From Rhabdophis nuchalis (lineage: Eukaryota; Chordata; Lepidosauria; Squamata; Natricidae): a stretch of DNA of 64,000 nucleotides. How positions within the stretch are numbered: the first letter of the stretch is position 1; each line of letters begins with the position of its first letter. A model generated the notes under the pieces. That model was given only the letters and a program-made list of their open reading frames with translations. It was not told the origin of the DNA and made no database searches. The DNA lies in NCBI GenBank assembly GCA_039707465.1, contig CM077649.1, positions 15,910,501-15,974,500 of the forward strand, written 5' to 3'. Below, one piece after another: positions 1 through 10,404 of this stretch. Both the position numbers and the translations under genes were made by a program.

Positions 1-157
1 CAGCAGTGATGTAACTTTGACAATCGCTGAGGAAAGCACATTCTGTCTGCCGTCTTTAGCCTTACAATGAGCTTATTTCTTAGTCTAGACTGCCTTCTAA
101 GGTTGTGATATCAATGTAATGAGAAATTATTATAATTATTATTTATTAAATGACAAA

Positions 158-1665
158 AACGGTCTGAATTTCTGCATTTTGGACCAGCTGCAGCTTCCTA
201 ATGCTCTTTAAAAACAGCCCCATATACAGCATGTTAGAAAAATCCAAACAGGAAGCAACTATGGCATGAGCCACCACAAGCAGAGCAATAGGCACGGTTG
301 GTGTGTGACAAACCTTTGGAAAGACAGGCCTGCCCTCTAGCCATGGCTACCACCTGCTTTTTAAGCAAGAGCCAGACATCCAGGAGGACCTCCAAATTGT
401 AGACCAACTCAAACTAAGACACTCGGTTTCCGGGCAAAGTGCAATGGGAAAAATCTCCAGATGTGTGGGCTTTAACATCAACAGGTCTTGTGCCAGAGCG
501 AAAACCAGGATGACACGTGAAGGGTTCAATGTACTGTTTTATTGCTCAACCTTATACATCGGAATCTTATCAGACCAATGATTTACACCTGGATAAAATA
601 TAAGATTCAATGGCATTCAAGGGGGTGTTGGACTTTGCCCTCTTGTAACTATGTAGATTCTAAACTAATTCCCTGCTTGACGTCTCCTTGTGGTTCTGCC
701 AGTCTCACTCCAGCATCTTGCTAGGATTGAGCCAAAGCTTTCTGTTCTGACTCCCTCCCGACACAGGACAAATGACTAGACTGGCTGCTATTTGGCAGCT
801 TGCCTGAACTAACCTTGACTAGAAGATAACACGATCCAAACTCTTCAACTCTGAAAAACTCTCTGACTCTGAAATAACCTCTCTGCGTTGTTTCCTGCAA
901 ACCTTTTGATGTACCGAGGATTTCTTTTAAAGCCTCTTGGGAGGCGCCAGTCAATCAGGCAGCTGCTACTGATATCTCCGACTGCGTCGTTCTGCTAATT
1001 GCCATTGCCTCCTCTCAATCCTTCTTAGCCTGACATCAGGGACAAACTGGGCTTCCTCCTCCCCACTGCACCAAGCCCCAGGTGGCTCCTGATGCCTAGC
1101 CAGGCTCTCTGCTCTCTCACTCTCGGCCTCCTCCTCTAGAGCAGACTCATAGGACTCCTCACTAGAGGAGTCCATCAGCAGCTCATCCTGAGCCGGCTGG
1201 GCCACAACAGCTTTCCATCCAAGCTCCCACAACCTGCAGGCATTGGAAAAAACCCTTGGCAGTATCATATGGTTGGTCCAAGGCAGAGATATACAGCTGG
1301 GTATCATTATTGTATCAGTTATACTGTATCCTGTCTTGAGGAATGATCTTACCTAGTAGCTACATATAGATATTAAACAGGAGCAGGGAGAGTAGAAACC
1401 TGAAGTACTCCACAAAGCAGGGGCTTGATGCTCAATCTTCACACTCCCCCCCCCAACACCGACTGGAGTTGCCCCAGAGAAAGAAGTACTATTTCAATAC
1501 CACATCTCATACTTTCAATCTCCTGATACCATGACTGATGGCACTGAAAGTTGCTGAAACATCAAGAAGGGCCAGGATAGATGTACTATCCCCATTTCAA
1601 CTCAGCTAAAAGGCATCCATATAAGTAATCAATGCCATCTTAATGCTATGACCAGCCACTGATGA
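158..1665 (-). mobile_element. Degenerate CR1 LINE, RT to C-terminal region, split by an LTR
   Basis: Read on the minus strand, this stretch aligns by eye with the younger CR1 at 61778-63348. Around 1590-1280 it matches the CR1 region coding for the catalytic YADD part and the 'pseudo-intergenic' notes on the cassette; around 470-160 it matches the C-terminal part (NLGVLLD-like, then LDYCNSLYMGLPL-like residues). Stops and frameshifts are frequent, so it is an old dead copy. The two halves are separated by the LTR-like insert at 489-1209. Family assignment is by similarity to the other copy in the window. Confidence 0.7.
489..1209 (-). mobile_element. Candidate solo LTR (about 721 bp) inserted in CR1
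   Basis: On the minus strand the insert begins TGTTGTGGCC and ends TCTGGCACA, the TG...CA form of LTRs. A TTTAAAAG TATA-like stretch lies mid-element and an AATAAA polyadenylation signal (plus-strand TTTTATT at 535-541) lies about 45 bases before its end, as in a U3-R-U5 layout. The reading frame near 966-1307 is Glu/Ser-rich but has no recognised domain. The CR1 resumes on both sides. The target duplication is not clean, so the exact ends and the LTR family (Gypsy-like or ERV-like) are uncertain. Confidence 0.5.
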
Positions 1666-1810
1666 CATCAAATTAAACAAAGTACTAATGAATGTATTCT
1701 TACTGCTGTTAGAGGAATGAGAGTTGTAATTAAAATATGATCCATTGTAGATAAACAATTGAATAATATACATTAAGGCAAAACATGCAAATTTCATATA
1801 TGCCCTATGG

Positions 1811-1945
1811 CAGGGGTCTGCAAAGTCGGCTCTTTTAAGACTGGTGGACTTCAACTCCCAGAGTTCCCCAGCCAGCATAGCTGGCTGGGGAATTCTGGGA
1901 GTTGAAGTCCACCAGTCTTAAAAGAGCCGACTTTGCAGACCCCTG
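1811..1945. mobile_element. hAT hairpin MITE, subfamily C
   Basis: 135 bp, near-perfect palindrome starting CAGGGGTCTGCAAAG and ending with its complement, so the whole element folds into one hairpin. Flanked by a perfect 8-bp target duplication CCCTATGG (1803-1810 and 1946-1953). CAGGG termini and 8-bp duplications are hAT features; the TA at positions 4-5 of the duplication is the Buster-branch preference. It is non-autonomous, with no coding capacity. Confidence 0.93.
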
Positions 1946-2865
1946 CCCTATGGGATCTAAGATATAACAGACTAGAAAGGTTATGATTAGTTGTGACTCA
2001 TATTGGCTGTAAATCTTTATTCACTAAACTATCATCAATACACAAATCAGAATTAGCATTCCTGGAACATTGTTTCTCCATTATAATGGACCAACATACA
2101 CTTTCAAGGGGGTCTATCTGCTTATGGAAGTGAATTCTCCAGATGTGGAACACCATAAAGCATTTATTGTTCTCGATAATTAACTTTTAGAAATGAACTG
2201 TTCGTGGAGCACTTGAAATTGCAGTACCAGAGGAAAAATTCAAGAACAGACCACTCTGTTTTGCACATCTATAGGAGAAATAGTTTGATGAAAAAAAAGC
2301 AAATTCCCTATTGGAGGGTTTCAGGAAATAAATCACTTAGTACTACTCATTCTGATTGCAACCACACTTGGAATAGTATGGAGCATTGAATACTGCACAT
2401 CAAAAAGGAAGAGAAATTGTCAAAGGTGCAAAAGAGAGATGTTCAAATGTCTCTAATCAACCTCAAGAGAGAGGTCTTAGTGAAAACATACTAGTTAGTA
2501 ATATTTGTTGCATTATGACATCTAGCATTTGGGGATGAAAATCTTGTTATCCCCAGGTTTGAAAAACAAAAGACCACTAGTTACTAATTGTGCTTCCTGC
2601 CACAGATAAACTACAGAAGTTCCAGTCTGGCAAAGAACAGAAATAAACACTGCTGTTTTTCTATTGGTGAAGCCAGAGTTTAACTGTAGGTGGTGTCCTT
2701 GATAAAAATATGTTTTTGAGACAACTTACCTGGCAAAGAATTCTGGAGAACTCAAAAGCTTTTTTTTGTGAGGGGGAGGGAGGGAAGGAAATTATTTTGG
2801 GCCTGAAGAAAAATATCACCTCTACAAAGGTTTTGGGATTACTATAGTGCCTGTGTTATATCTCA

Positions 2866-3390
2866 CTTTATCAACCAGGGGTTGCCACAAAGAAGAGGGA
2901 GTCAAACTATTCTCCAAGGCACCTGAGGGCAGAACAAGAAGCAATGGGTGGAAACTAATCAAGGAGAGATGCAACTTAGAACTGAGGAGAAATTTCCTGA
3001 CAGTTAGGACAATTAATCAGTGGAACAGCTGTCTCCAGAAGTTGTGAATGTCTCAACACTGGAAGTCTTCAAGAAGATGTTGGATAGCCATTTGTCTGAA
3101 ATGGTATAGGGCAGTGGTCTGCAAAGTTGGCTCTTTTAAGACTGGTGGACTTCAACTCTCAGAATTCCCCCGCCAGCAAAGCTGGCGGGGGAATTCTGGG
3201 AGTTGAAGTCCACCTGTCTTAAAAGAGCCAACTGCAGACCCCTGGTATAGGGTTTCCTGTCTAGGCAGGGAGTTGGACTAGAAGACCTCCAAGGTCCCTT
3301 CCAACTCTGCTATTGTATTGTATAGGCAGGGGGTTGGACTAGAAGACCTCCAAGGTCCCTTCCAACTATGCTATTGTATTGTAATTGCTT
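2866..3390 (+). mobile_element. CR1 LINE 3' end (bird-type tail)
   Basis: The open frame at 2877-3047 encodes the last part of CR1 ORF2 (residues like GCHKEEGVKLFSKAPEGR followed by LRRNFLTVRTINQWN). The 3' end carries the GTTGGACTAGAAGACCTCC AAGGTCCCTTCCAA block typical of CR1 3' ends in birds and reptiles, followed by a TGTAT-type tail. The tail block occurs twice (about 3265-3325 and 3327-3385), a short tandem duplication. A MITE (3112-3244) sits inside it. The 5' part is missing. Confidence 0.8.
3112..3244. mobile_element. hAT hairpin MITE, subfamily C, nested in CR1
   Basis: 133-bp palindrome closely related to the copy at 1811-1945. Perfect 8-bp target duplication GTATAGGG (3104-3111, 3245-3252), again with central TA. 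Removing it plus one duplication restores the CR1 3' region, so it inserted after the CR1. The left terminus has CAGTGG where the right has the complement of CAGGGG. Confidence 0.92.
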
Positions 3391-3895
3391 CTGATTAAAT
3401 TTTCAGAGAGGTAGCTGTGTTAGTATTTTGCAGCTTAAACAAGTATTTTGCAGCTTCCCTTAAATAAGGGAAAAAGACAGTACTAGACAAACTAGCTATT
3501 GCATACACGTTCCAGAACATATTCATTGTATCCGCTGCACTTGCAGGACCATCTTCCAATGCATCTCATTAGGTGACTTCGAACCACACAAGCTTAGGCA
3601 ACCATACATTTTGTAGGCTTCAAGTGTTTTAAGTTTCTCGGTTTTGCTTCATAAATTACCTTCAAACCTCTGCTATAAAAGGTGAGACATTGAGGAGCTT
3701 AGCCTTCTGTAAAGATGTCCACATTTGGATACCATCAAACAAAAAGAGGATATCTAGATGGTTAGTAAAGTTACAAGAGGTTTGCAGAATTTCTTCGTTT
3801 AGAGAAAGATTGGTTGCAATTCCGCGTCGGTTGTGTTACAAGTAAGCTGCCATCTCTTGAATTAATAGCACCCATCCATCCAACACTTCCAGCAG

Positions 3896-3936
3896 TCAGT
3901 CAATCAATCAATCAGTCAATCAATCAATCAATCAAA
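3896..3936. repeat. (ATCA)n/(GTCA) microsatellite at CR1 tail
   Basis: About ten tetranucleotide units of TCAA with a few TCAG variants. It directly abuts the 3' terminus of the minus-strand CR1, so it probably grew from the CR1 tail. Confidence 0.85.
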
Positions 3937-4002
3937 ATAGAGCTAGAAGGGCCCTTGAAGGTCTTGTAGTCCAAATCTTTGCTCAAGTAGGAGATCTTAT
4001 AC

Positions 4003-4239
4003 CAGTGATGGCAAACCCATGGCACGGGTGCCACAGGTGGCACGCGGAACCATTTCTTAGGGCACGCGAGGCGTTGCCCTGTCAGCTCCAGCGCGCATCT
4101 GTGCGCTGGCCAGCTGATTTAGGCCTTCTTTTGAGGCTGTTTTTTGCCTTCTGGGGGGCTTCAGGGAAGCTCCTGAAGCCTCTGGAGGTGGGAGGGAGGC
4201 TGTTTTCACCCTCCCCAGGCTCCTAGAAAGCCTTTGGAG

Positions 4240-4289
<50 letters not shown>

Positions 4290-4416
4290 AAAGCACACCA
4301 AAAGCAGGGGGTTGTGCACATTGCATTATGGGTGTGGCACATGCATGCACGATTCCCCTGTGCTTCCCCCCGCCCCGCTTTTGGCACGCGAGCCAAAAAA
4401 AGGTTAGCTATCACTG
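4003..4416. mobile_element. hAT-like nonautonomous element, 414 bp
   Basis: Termini CAGTGATGGCAAACC and GGTTAGCTATCACTG are inverted repeats with a few differences. Perfect 8-bp target duplication TCTTATAC (3995-4002, 4417-4424) with central TA. The interior is GC-rich, repeats a 'GGCACGCG' motif near both ends, and has a (TG)n tract. No transposase reading frame is present. Confidence 0.9.
4244..4286. repeat. (TG)n microsatellite
   Basis: About 21 TG units inside the hAT element. The apparent Val-Cys/His-Thr reading frames across it are artefacts. Confidence 0.97.
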
Positions 4417-4713
4417 TCTTATACCATTTCTAATCTCTTCTTTAAAAACCTACAGTGATGAAGCATGGACAACTTCTGAAGGGAAGCTGTTCCACTGGTT
4501 GATTGACCTCACTGTTAGGAAGTTTCTCCTTAGTTCCAGGTTGCGTCTCTCCTTGATTAGCTTCCATCTTTTGTTTCTTGCCCTGCCCTCTGGTGCTTTG
4601 GAAAAGAAGTTTATCCCCTCCTCTTTGTGACAACCTCCCAAAGAGGAGGGGATACCCACAACACCACAACACCGAGTTAAGAGTTTGCGCTCCTGCTACG
4701 CTTTCGTCTATTC

Positions 4714-4850
4714 CAGTGTTTCTCAACCCTTGGCGGCTTTAAGTCCCGTGGACTTCAACTCCCAGAATCCCCCAGCCAGCTGTGCTGGCTGGGGGATTCT
4801 GGGAGTTGAAGTCCACAGGACTTAAAGTCTCCAAGGGTTGAGAAACACCG
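4714..4850. mobile_element. hAT hairpin MITE, subfamily D
   Basis: 137-bp palindrome with termini CAGTGTTTCTCAACC and its complement. The core TGGACTTCAACTCCCAGAAT is shared with subfamilies B and C. Target duplication GTCTATTC/GTCTATTA (4706-4713, 4851-4858) matches at 7 of 8 positions, with central TA. Confidence 0.9.
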
Positions 4851-5344
4851 GTCTATTAATAATAATTATCATCTTTATTGTCGTTGTACTAAAATTACAA
4901 TGAAATTGGTTTCGAAAGGGATGGGATAAAGCCCTGTCCCTCTTGTCTTCGTAATAAATAGCCAATCGCTACAAATCCATTTGAAGGCGCGCATAATTTA
5001 ATCCTAAACCTGTCTTCTGATTGGCCCATTTCCCTACTGGATCGGCTGAGGAGGGAGGGGGGAAAAAGCCCTACTTTTGTTTCAGGTAGGCTCTTTCCCC
5101 GCTTTCGGACCGCCTCCCTCCAAAGGCTCGAAGGCTGCCTTAAACAAAACCCACTCCTCCTCCTCCCTGACTGGCTTTCCGCGTGCGGCTCCTATTGTCA
5201 CGCCGCCTTCTAACTCCAAAGGCCCCGCTGTTCATCGCCGGCTTGGCTCATTGGGCCGCGTCGCTTGGATTGGCCGGCCGCGCGACCAATAGCCGCCGGG
5301 TTTCCAAGGAGTCCCCCCCTCCCTTCGCCCCGCCCCTTCGCCGC

Positions 5345-5541
5345 GCTTGCCGTAGCAATATGGCAGCAGTTGCTATTGGCAGGATGGCATCGTGAGAACC
5401 GCGGCGGCGGCGGCTGCTCTGCAGTTGGAGAAGAGCCATCGTGTGGCTGCCCTTCTCGGAGAGATCTCTGGTTGCTGCGGCACTCGGGTGGGCTGCAGCG
5501 CCCCATCGGTGCCTCTTTGGCGGGCAAGAAAGCAATGCTTG
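5345..5541 (+). other. Candidate first exon with splice donor
   Basis: From about the YY1-like site, a typical start-proximal position, to a good splice donor: ATGCTTG then GTAGGT at 5542. An ATG at 5534 is the last in-exon start; the earlier ATG at 5360 opens only a 12-codon frame (MAAVAIGRMAS then stop), which would be an upstream ORF. A run of GCGGCGGCGGCGGC occurs at 5401-5414. So this may be mostly 5' UTR. No homologous protein was recognised and transcription cannot be shown from sequence. Confidence 0.35.
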
Positions 5542-5579
5542 GTAGGTACATCGCTATGCAGTTGGCTGACTTGAGTGGC

Positions 5580-5659
5580 CGAATGAATGAATGAATGGAT
5601 GGATGGATGGATGGAAGCTCTGAGGAGAGAGAGAGAGAGAGAGAGAGAGAAGGAGACGC

Positions 5660-5691
<32 letters not shown>

Positions 5692-5692
5692 C
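5580..5692. repeat. (GAAT)n/(GGAT)n and (GA)n simple repeats
   Basis: GAAT and GGAT tetranucleotides (5580-5614) are followed by a polypurine GA tract (5623-5692), immediately downstream of the candidate splice donor. Long Ser/Leu or Arg/Glu reading frames across it are repeat artefacts. Confidence 0.9.
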
Positions 5693-6199
5693 ACCCCCCA
5701 CCTCCCCTTGTCCTTCTCCATCAGATTCCCCGTCTCTCCTTTCCCCACTTCCCTAGCGCAGATGCGAGGGAGCCTGGCCTGCGCCGTGCATTTGTACGCA
5801 TTTCTCAACCGAGCACGCTGAATGGATGCCCGTCGGAAAGGAAAAGTGCGTGGCCAAGGAAAGGCGCTGGAGGGTCCGCGGGGGAAAAAAAAAAAGAGAG
5901 CGAGCGAGCGAGCGAGAGAGAGGATCGTGTGCGAGAGTCTATCTGGCGAGCGGGAGGTCTGCCTACCCCAGGAGCCCGTTTTATCCCCTCGGTGCAATCT
6001 GAGCCTCTGGGGTTCATGCCAGTTTTGCGGGAGCGAGGTCCTCCCGTGCTTCAACGCGTGCTCTTAAAGAGCTGAGCCCATGTACAGCCTTGCCGGCCAC
6101 TGGGGTTTAAGAAAGCGGGATAAAGCTGCCGGGCTGAAGCGCGCTGTGGCTGCTCGGCACAACTGCGAGAAACATATCTCTCTCTATATCTAGAATTGT

Positions 6200-6485
6200 T
6201 CCACAACACCCTGTTAGGACCCCAATTAAGGGAGGAAGCACACTGCTTTCCTCTTCTGCCTTTCGGCTCATCACCAGAGACCATCTAGAGCAGGGGTCTC
6301 CAACCTTTGCAACTTTAAGTCTGAAGGACTTCAGCTCCCAGAATTCTCCAGCCAGAATTCTGGGAGCTGAAGTCCTTCAGACTTAAAGTTGCAAAGGTTG
6401 GAGACCCCTGCTCTAGACAGAAAGCCATGAGTTCCGTTGTGTGATTTTTTTTTAATATGTGTTAGTTGATCAGCTCATAAAACTA
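6200..6485 (-). repeat. Half copy of the hammerhead-linked repeat
   Basis: Shares with 36485-36640 the blocks TTAAGGGAGGA, TCTGCCTTTCGGCTCATCAC, AGACCATCTAGA and GATCAGCTCATAAAACTAAC. It includes only the part lying upstream of the tRNA-like and ribozyme segments on the minus strand. A MITE (6291-6410) has inserted in the AGACCATCTAGACAG block. Confidence 0.75.
6291..6410. mobile_element. hAT hairpin MITE, subfamily A
   Basis: 120-bp palindrome, CAGGGGTCTCCAACCTTTGC to its complement, lacking about 15 bp of the usual centre. Flanks ATCTAGAG (6283-6290) and CTCTAGAC (6411-6418) match at 6 of 8 positions. The paralogous uninterrupted site at 36550-36557 reads ATCTAGAC, which supports this as the original target. 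Confidence 0.9.
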
Positions 6486-6924
6486 ACATCTATATATCTA
6501 TATATATATTCGCCTAATAGTGGCGTTGTGGCGGGTTGGGGAACGGAGCCCGAGAGCAAGACAATCGTTCTTTCGGAAGGGCATAATTGCACAGAGAGAT
6601 CCGAAGGAGCCGGAGTTGTTAAGCGCCTCCCCCCCACGCCGTCTTATTTGCATTTCAAATGCTCGGAGATCAAAGCCAAGAATCGGCTCGGTGGAGATCG
6701 TCGACGCTGTATTTGCCTGGGACATTCCAGTGAATAAATCCCATTAAAGTCGGTGGGTTTATTTCTTAGTAGATGGGTAAGGCCACGGCGTTGAGGATTG
6801 GCTCGTTGGTTTGCTTGCATGTGGCGGTTTCTGGGTTTTTGGGCAGGAGGCTCTCTTGAAGAATTTCACTATTGAATTTGGGACAACACACTGGGATGCC
6901 TGTATTACCTGTACTAGGGGGTTG

Positions 6925-6976
6925 AACTAGAAGACCTCCAAGGTCCCTTCCAGCTCTCTTCTGATTGATTGATTGC
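6925..6976 (+). mobile_element. CR1 3' tail fragment
   Basis: Only the terminal CR1 block (GGGTTGAACTAGAAGACCTCC AAGGTCCC-type) with a short TGAT tail is left. This is a severely 5'-truncated CR1 insertion. Confidence 0.7.
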
Positions 6977-7205
6977 TGTTGAAATCTCCTGTCTGCTTTG
7001 AAAGGAAGGGAGCGGGTTGGTTTGGGTCAGAGACCTCTTTGGGCATATATTAGTGGATGGGTTGTGGATCTTGTTGCTCTCCTCAAAGAAATGTGGATGT
7101 CAAATTGCTGAGCATTTTTGTTTATGTTGGCAAATTCCAGAGGTTTCTTTCAGTGTCCTAATAAATTATGTAGCCGTGCATGTGATCATCTTTGATGGTT
7201 TAGAC

Positions 7206-8396
7206 GAGGGGTCCCCAACCTTTTTTGCACCAGGGACCGGTTTCATTTTAAAGAAAATTCCGCGGACTGGCCAGCGTAGAGGGCGAGCGGGGGGGGGGGG
7301 GGAACAGGCCGCGCATGCGCACGCGGGGGGGAGTCAGCTCACTCGCCCCTCTGTTTTTTTTAATTTTAATTTTTTATTAAATTTATACCCCGCCCTTCTC
7401 CTTGTTAGGACCCAGGGCGGCGCACAGGCATTATTAAAACCACAAAATACAATATCAATTAAAATATATTAAATTACTAGACCCGTGCTAAAAACCCATG
7501 TTAAAACCATACCAAATTAATTTATTTTTTAAAAGTCAGAAGTAGGGGCTATCCTAGGCCGGCTTGTTGGAATAGATATGTCTTAAGACGTTGGCGGAAG
7601 AGGCAGAGGTCCGAGATAGTGCGAAGGTCGGGGGGTAGGTCGTTCCAGAGGGCCGGGCCCGCCACAGAGAAGGCCCTTCCCCTGGGTGTCGCCAACCGGC
7701 ATTGCCCCGCTGACGGCACCCGGAGAAGACCCTCTCTGTGGGAGCGGATCGGACGAAGGGATGTATGGGGCAGGAGGCGGTCTCGTATATAGCTAGGCCC
7801 CGAGCCATGGAGCGATTTAAAGATGGTCGTCAGCACCTTGAAGCGCACTCGAAAGGCCACAGGCAGTCAGTGCAGCTCGCGCAGGAGAGGTGTTACGTGG
7901 GTTTGCCTTGAGGCACCCATAATCACCTGCGCGGCCGCATTCTGTACTAACTGTAGCCTTCGAGTGCACCTCAAGGGGAGCCCCATGTAGAGAGTGTTAC
8001 AGTAATCCAGCCGGGATGTCACGAGCGCTTGAGTGACTGTGCAAAGGGCTCCCCGGTCCAGTAAGGGGCGCAACTGGCGTATCAGGCGTACCTGATAGAA
8101 CGCCCCCCTGGCCACGGCCGTCACATGGTCCTCCATGGACAGCCGGGAATCCAGGAGGACGCCCAAGTTGCGCGCCCTCTCCACGGGGGCCAGTTGTTCG
8201 CCCCCAATGGCCAGTGTTGGACTTATCTGGCTCTAGGGCCCCCAACGGTGCGAGCGGCCACGCCGGCGCTTTCCTGGCCCCGGCGCACCCTCTTCCCAAG
8301 GGATTGCTCCCTCCTCCTCCTCTCCGGCCCTGCGGCCCGGTTCCTATCAAGCCACGGACCGGCACCGGTCCATGGACCGGGGGTTGGGGACCCCTG
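7206..8396. mobile_element. hAT element (1.2 kb) containing a CR1 insertion
   Basis: Left end GAGGGGTCCCCAACC and right end GGTTGGGGACCCCTG are inverted repeats. Perfect target duplication GTTTAGAC (7198-7205, 8397-8404) with central TA. Subterminal blocks 'CCAGGGACCGG' and 'CCGGTCCATGGACCGG' resemble a hAT MITE known from many amniotes. The native element is probably about 300 bp; the rest is the CR1 at 7350-8235. Confidence 0.85.
7350..8235 (-). mobile_element. CR1 LINE 3' part nested in hAT
   Basis: The minus strand codes for the CR1 C-terminus in two overlapping frames: LGVLLDSRLSMEDHVTAVAR-type at 8184-7867, then RVRFKVLTTIFKSLHGSGPSY to AGLG at 7860-7549. A frame break separates them. 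The 3' UTR has the CACCGCCC/GGGTCC-type block (rc at 7385-7425) and ends in a T-rich tail. It inserted into the hAT element and was carried inside its target duplication. Confidence 0.85.
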
Positions 8397-8404
8397 GTTT
8401 AGAC

Positions 8405-10396
8405 AACAGTAGCGTTCCCTGAGATGCTCTGTGTAAATTCAGCTTACTACACGAATGAGTTGCATTTCATTTTTGGAGGCATAAATATTACCGACCTACC
8501 TCACAACTCATGGTTCCTTCTTTTACAAAACCTATTGCTATGTTTGTTTCTTTACTTCAGTGTATCAATGAATCCCTTCTATAAATAGCTGTAGATGAAT
8601 GTCATGGGCAGTAATAAGATTTAAAAATTAGCATAAACTGGCCTCTATCTCACTTGAAAGATACTTTTTAGCACAAAGGCATAGAGATAATGCTACATGC
8701 TTTTGTAGATGCCTAGCCACTTTATATGTTCTTAATTTATTGTTTAAAAAGCAGTTGTACAATCTGCAGAAGTATATTTTAACTTCTACTTGGTATATGT
8801 TGTCCAGCCTATTTTCAGATGAAGTTTTCAGTGTTTAAGGAACATATTAGTTGCAGATGGTCTAATGCCTAGTATGTTTAGCTATGGATGGGGGGGGGGG
8901 GAGGAGAGGAAAGAGTAGGGGAACAAAGAGCAGGAAATATATCCATTGCCACTTTCCCCCTTTCCCTGTTGCACATCATGCTAACCTTTTAATCATAATT
9001 TGTTGAAAATGCCATTGTCTGGGTCCAACAAAGTAACAAGATTTACCGACAATAGTAGCTAAGTTAATATGACAACCTAAGATTGTGGACATCGTATTAT
9101 AGTTTACAGGAGTGTCTGAAATGAATAATAAAATATTGTCTAGTGTTGCAAATTCTCACCATGTATAATCAGACCATTTTAATATTTATGTTCCATAAAT
9201 CTCTGTTTGCAGAATAATATGAAAGGCTAATCTTTCAGACTTAGTTGAGATGCAGGAATGGCATTGCAATCTATACACTACTAAAAGTCTAGTGTTTGTA
9301 AACTTTAATTGAGGAAAATTGTGCAAAAACATGGCAACAAGTTTTGAACCAAATGGACTAACTTACAGAATGTGTCCCAAATTTGGGACGCATGACTCCT
9401 ATGGAATTGACATGTGGCAAATTTTGTTAAACATTTTATGACAAAACCAGATACTATTTAAATGTTATGACATAATACAAAATGTCATAAACCATTTCCT
9501 GTAGTCAGCTCCTGATGTTTGACTGTGCTATTTTCAAGGCAGATGCATCTCTGAATACCTCCCTGAATTTTTAAGAACTTTTTCATCATATTAGAAGTTC
9601 TACCATTGTTGAAAGCCATTGAGGAATCTGGTAAGGAAATATCTCAGAAACAATGACCCAATGGGTGAAGAGTTATCTAATGTTTTTAAAAGTCTAATTG
9701 CCTTAGTTGCCAAATAACATACAAATTACTGTGTTTGATATTTTCAATGCATGACTTTGTTACCCCATTTCTGTTATAAAAGTCTCTAGATAAAGTTTAC
9801 TTGCTTCAACTGGCAAATAATATTCAAATGACTATTTTTGGTATTTCTATTGCATGACTTTTCCTACCTATTTCCCCCATTAAAAGTCTTTAGATAAAGG
9901 GCAACTTGGATGAATGAGTTTTGGGTTATCGTTACACCGGAGGATGGTTATACAGTATTCAAAAAAGAGAAACTCTCTTGGCAGAGTATCAGATTAGAAG
10001 TTCACTGCTTCTTGTGTTCCACTTTATCTAAGTCCCAAAGCTGACTGACGGTGTGTTATCAGTATAACAATATGGGGGAAGAGATAGTTTACAATGCAAG
10101 GAACAAGTGTTGTTCATGAACAGTATGTAATATTTAGTGTAAAACAGCCAATGTAGGCTCTCTTTCCAGAATATTTTAGATAGACAACACAGCTTTCCCC
10201 TTATGTAACCTATAAGACTGAATTGTCAGATGGTATTTATTTAACAGACATTGTAAGATCCAGTGAGAGCCTATTTGTGGAAGTAGAGCTTAAGTGTCTC
10301 TGATTTTGGCTGGGTACAAAGACATCTGCAGGATAGAAAAGCGGGGGAAATATGAGACATGGGTCAGATATCATGATGCAAGTGTTTGGTTGGGTC
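8405..10396. other. AT-rich unique DNA
   Basis: No gene, exon or clear mobile element was seen. It holds a G12 homopolymer (about 8889) and the diverged tandem duplication at 9686-9890. Confidence 0.6.
9686..9890. repeat. Diverged tandem duplication, two ~100-bp units
   Basis: Two units share in order: AAAAGTCT, a CAA/ATAA block (TGGCAAATAA / TGCCAAATAA), AAATTACTG/AAATGACTA, TGCATGACTTT, and TTACC/CTACC. A third partial start (TTAAAAGTCTTTAGATAAAG) follows at 9880. Divergence is high, so the duplication is old. Confidence 0.6.
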
Positions 10397-10404
10397 CTTT
10401 ATAC

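Larger units (their letters stand above)
3896..4660 (-). mobile_element. CR1 LINE 3' end (bird-type), interrupted by hAT
   Basis: The minus strand at 4659-4450 codes for the CR1 ORF2 C-terminus (GCHKEEGINFFSKAPEGR-like). Its 3' end with the complement of GGTCCCTTCTAGCTC is at 3945-3985, next to an (ATCA)n tail at 3896-3936. The hAT element 4003-4416 separates the two parts. It is 5'-truncated. Confidence 0.75.
4960..6120. promoter_or_regulatory. CpG island, candidate host-gene promoter
   Basis: The only GC- and CpG-rich unique segment of this size in the window. It has six CCAAT/ATTGG boxes (4962, 5020, 5250, 5269, 5286, 5375), a CGCCCCGCCCC GC box at 5326-5336 and a YY1-like CAATATGGCAGC at 5356-5367. 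CCAAT-dense TATA-less islands mark housekeeping-type promoters, some bidirectional. The gene is not identified. Direction + is favoured by the YY1 orientation and the donor site at 5542. Confidence 0.7.

Noticed and set aside
966..1307. Glu/Ser-rich 113-aa frame
   Set aside because: It runs from the LTR-like insert into the CR1, so it cannot be a single old gene.
4244..4630. Val-Cys repeat frames
   Set aside because: They start in the (TG)n tract of a hAT element and run through a CR1 on the wrong strand.
5587..6075. 162-aa frame in the CpG island, Arg/Glu-rich
   Set aside because: It arises from the GA tract; no domain, no Kozak context of note, and an equally long frame exists on the opposite strand.
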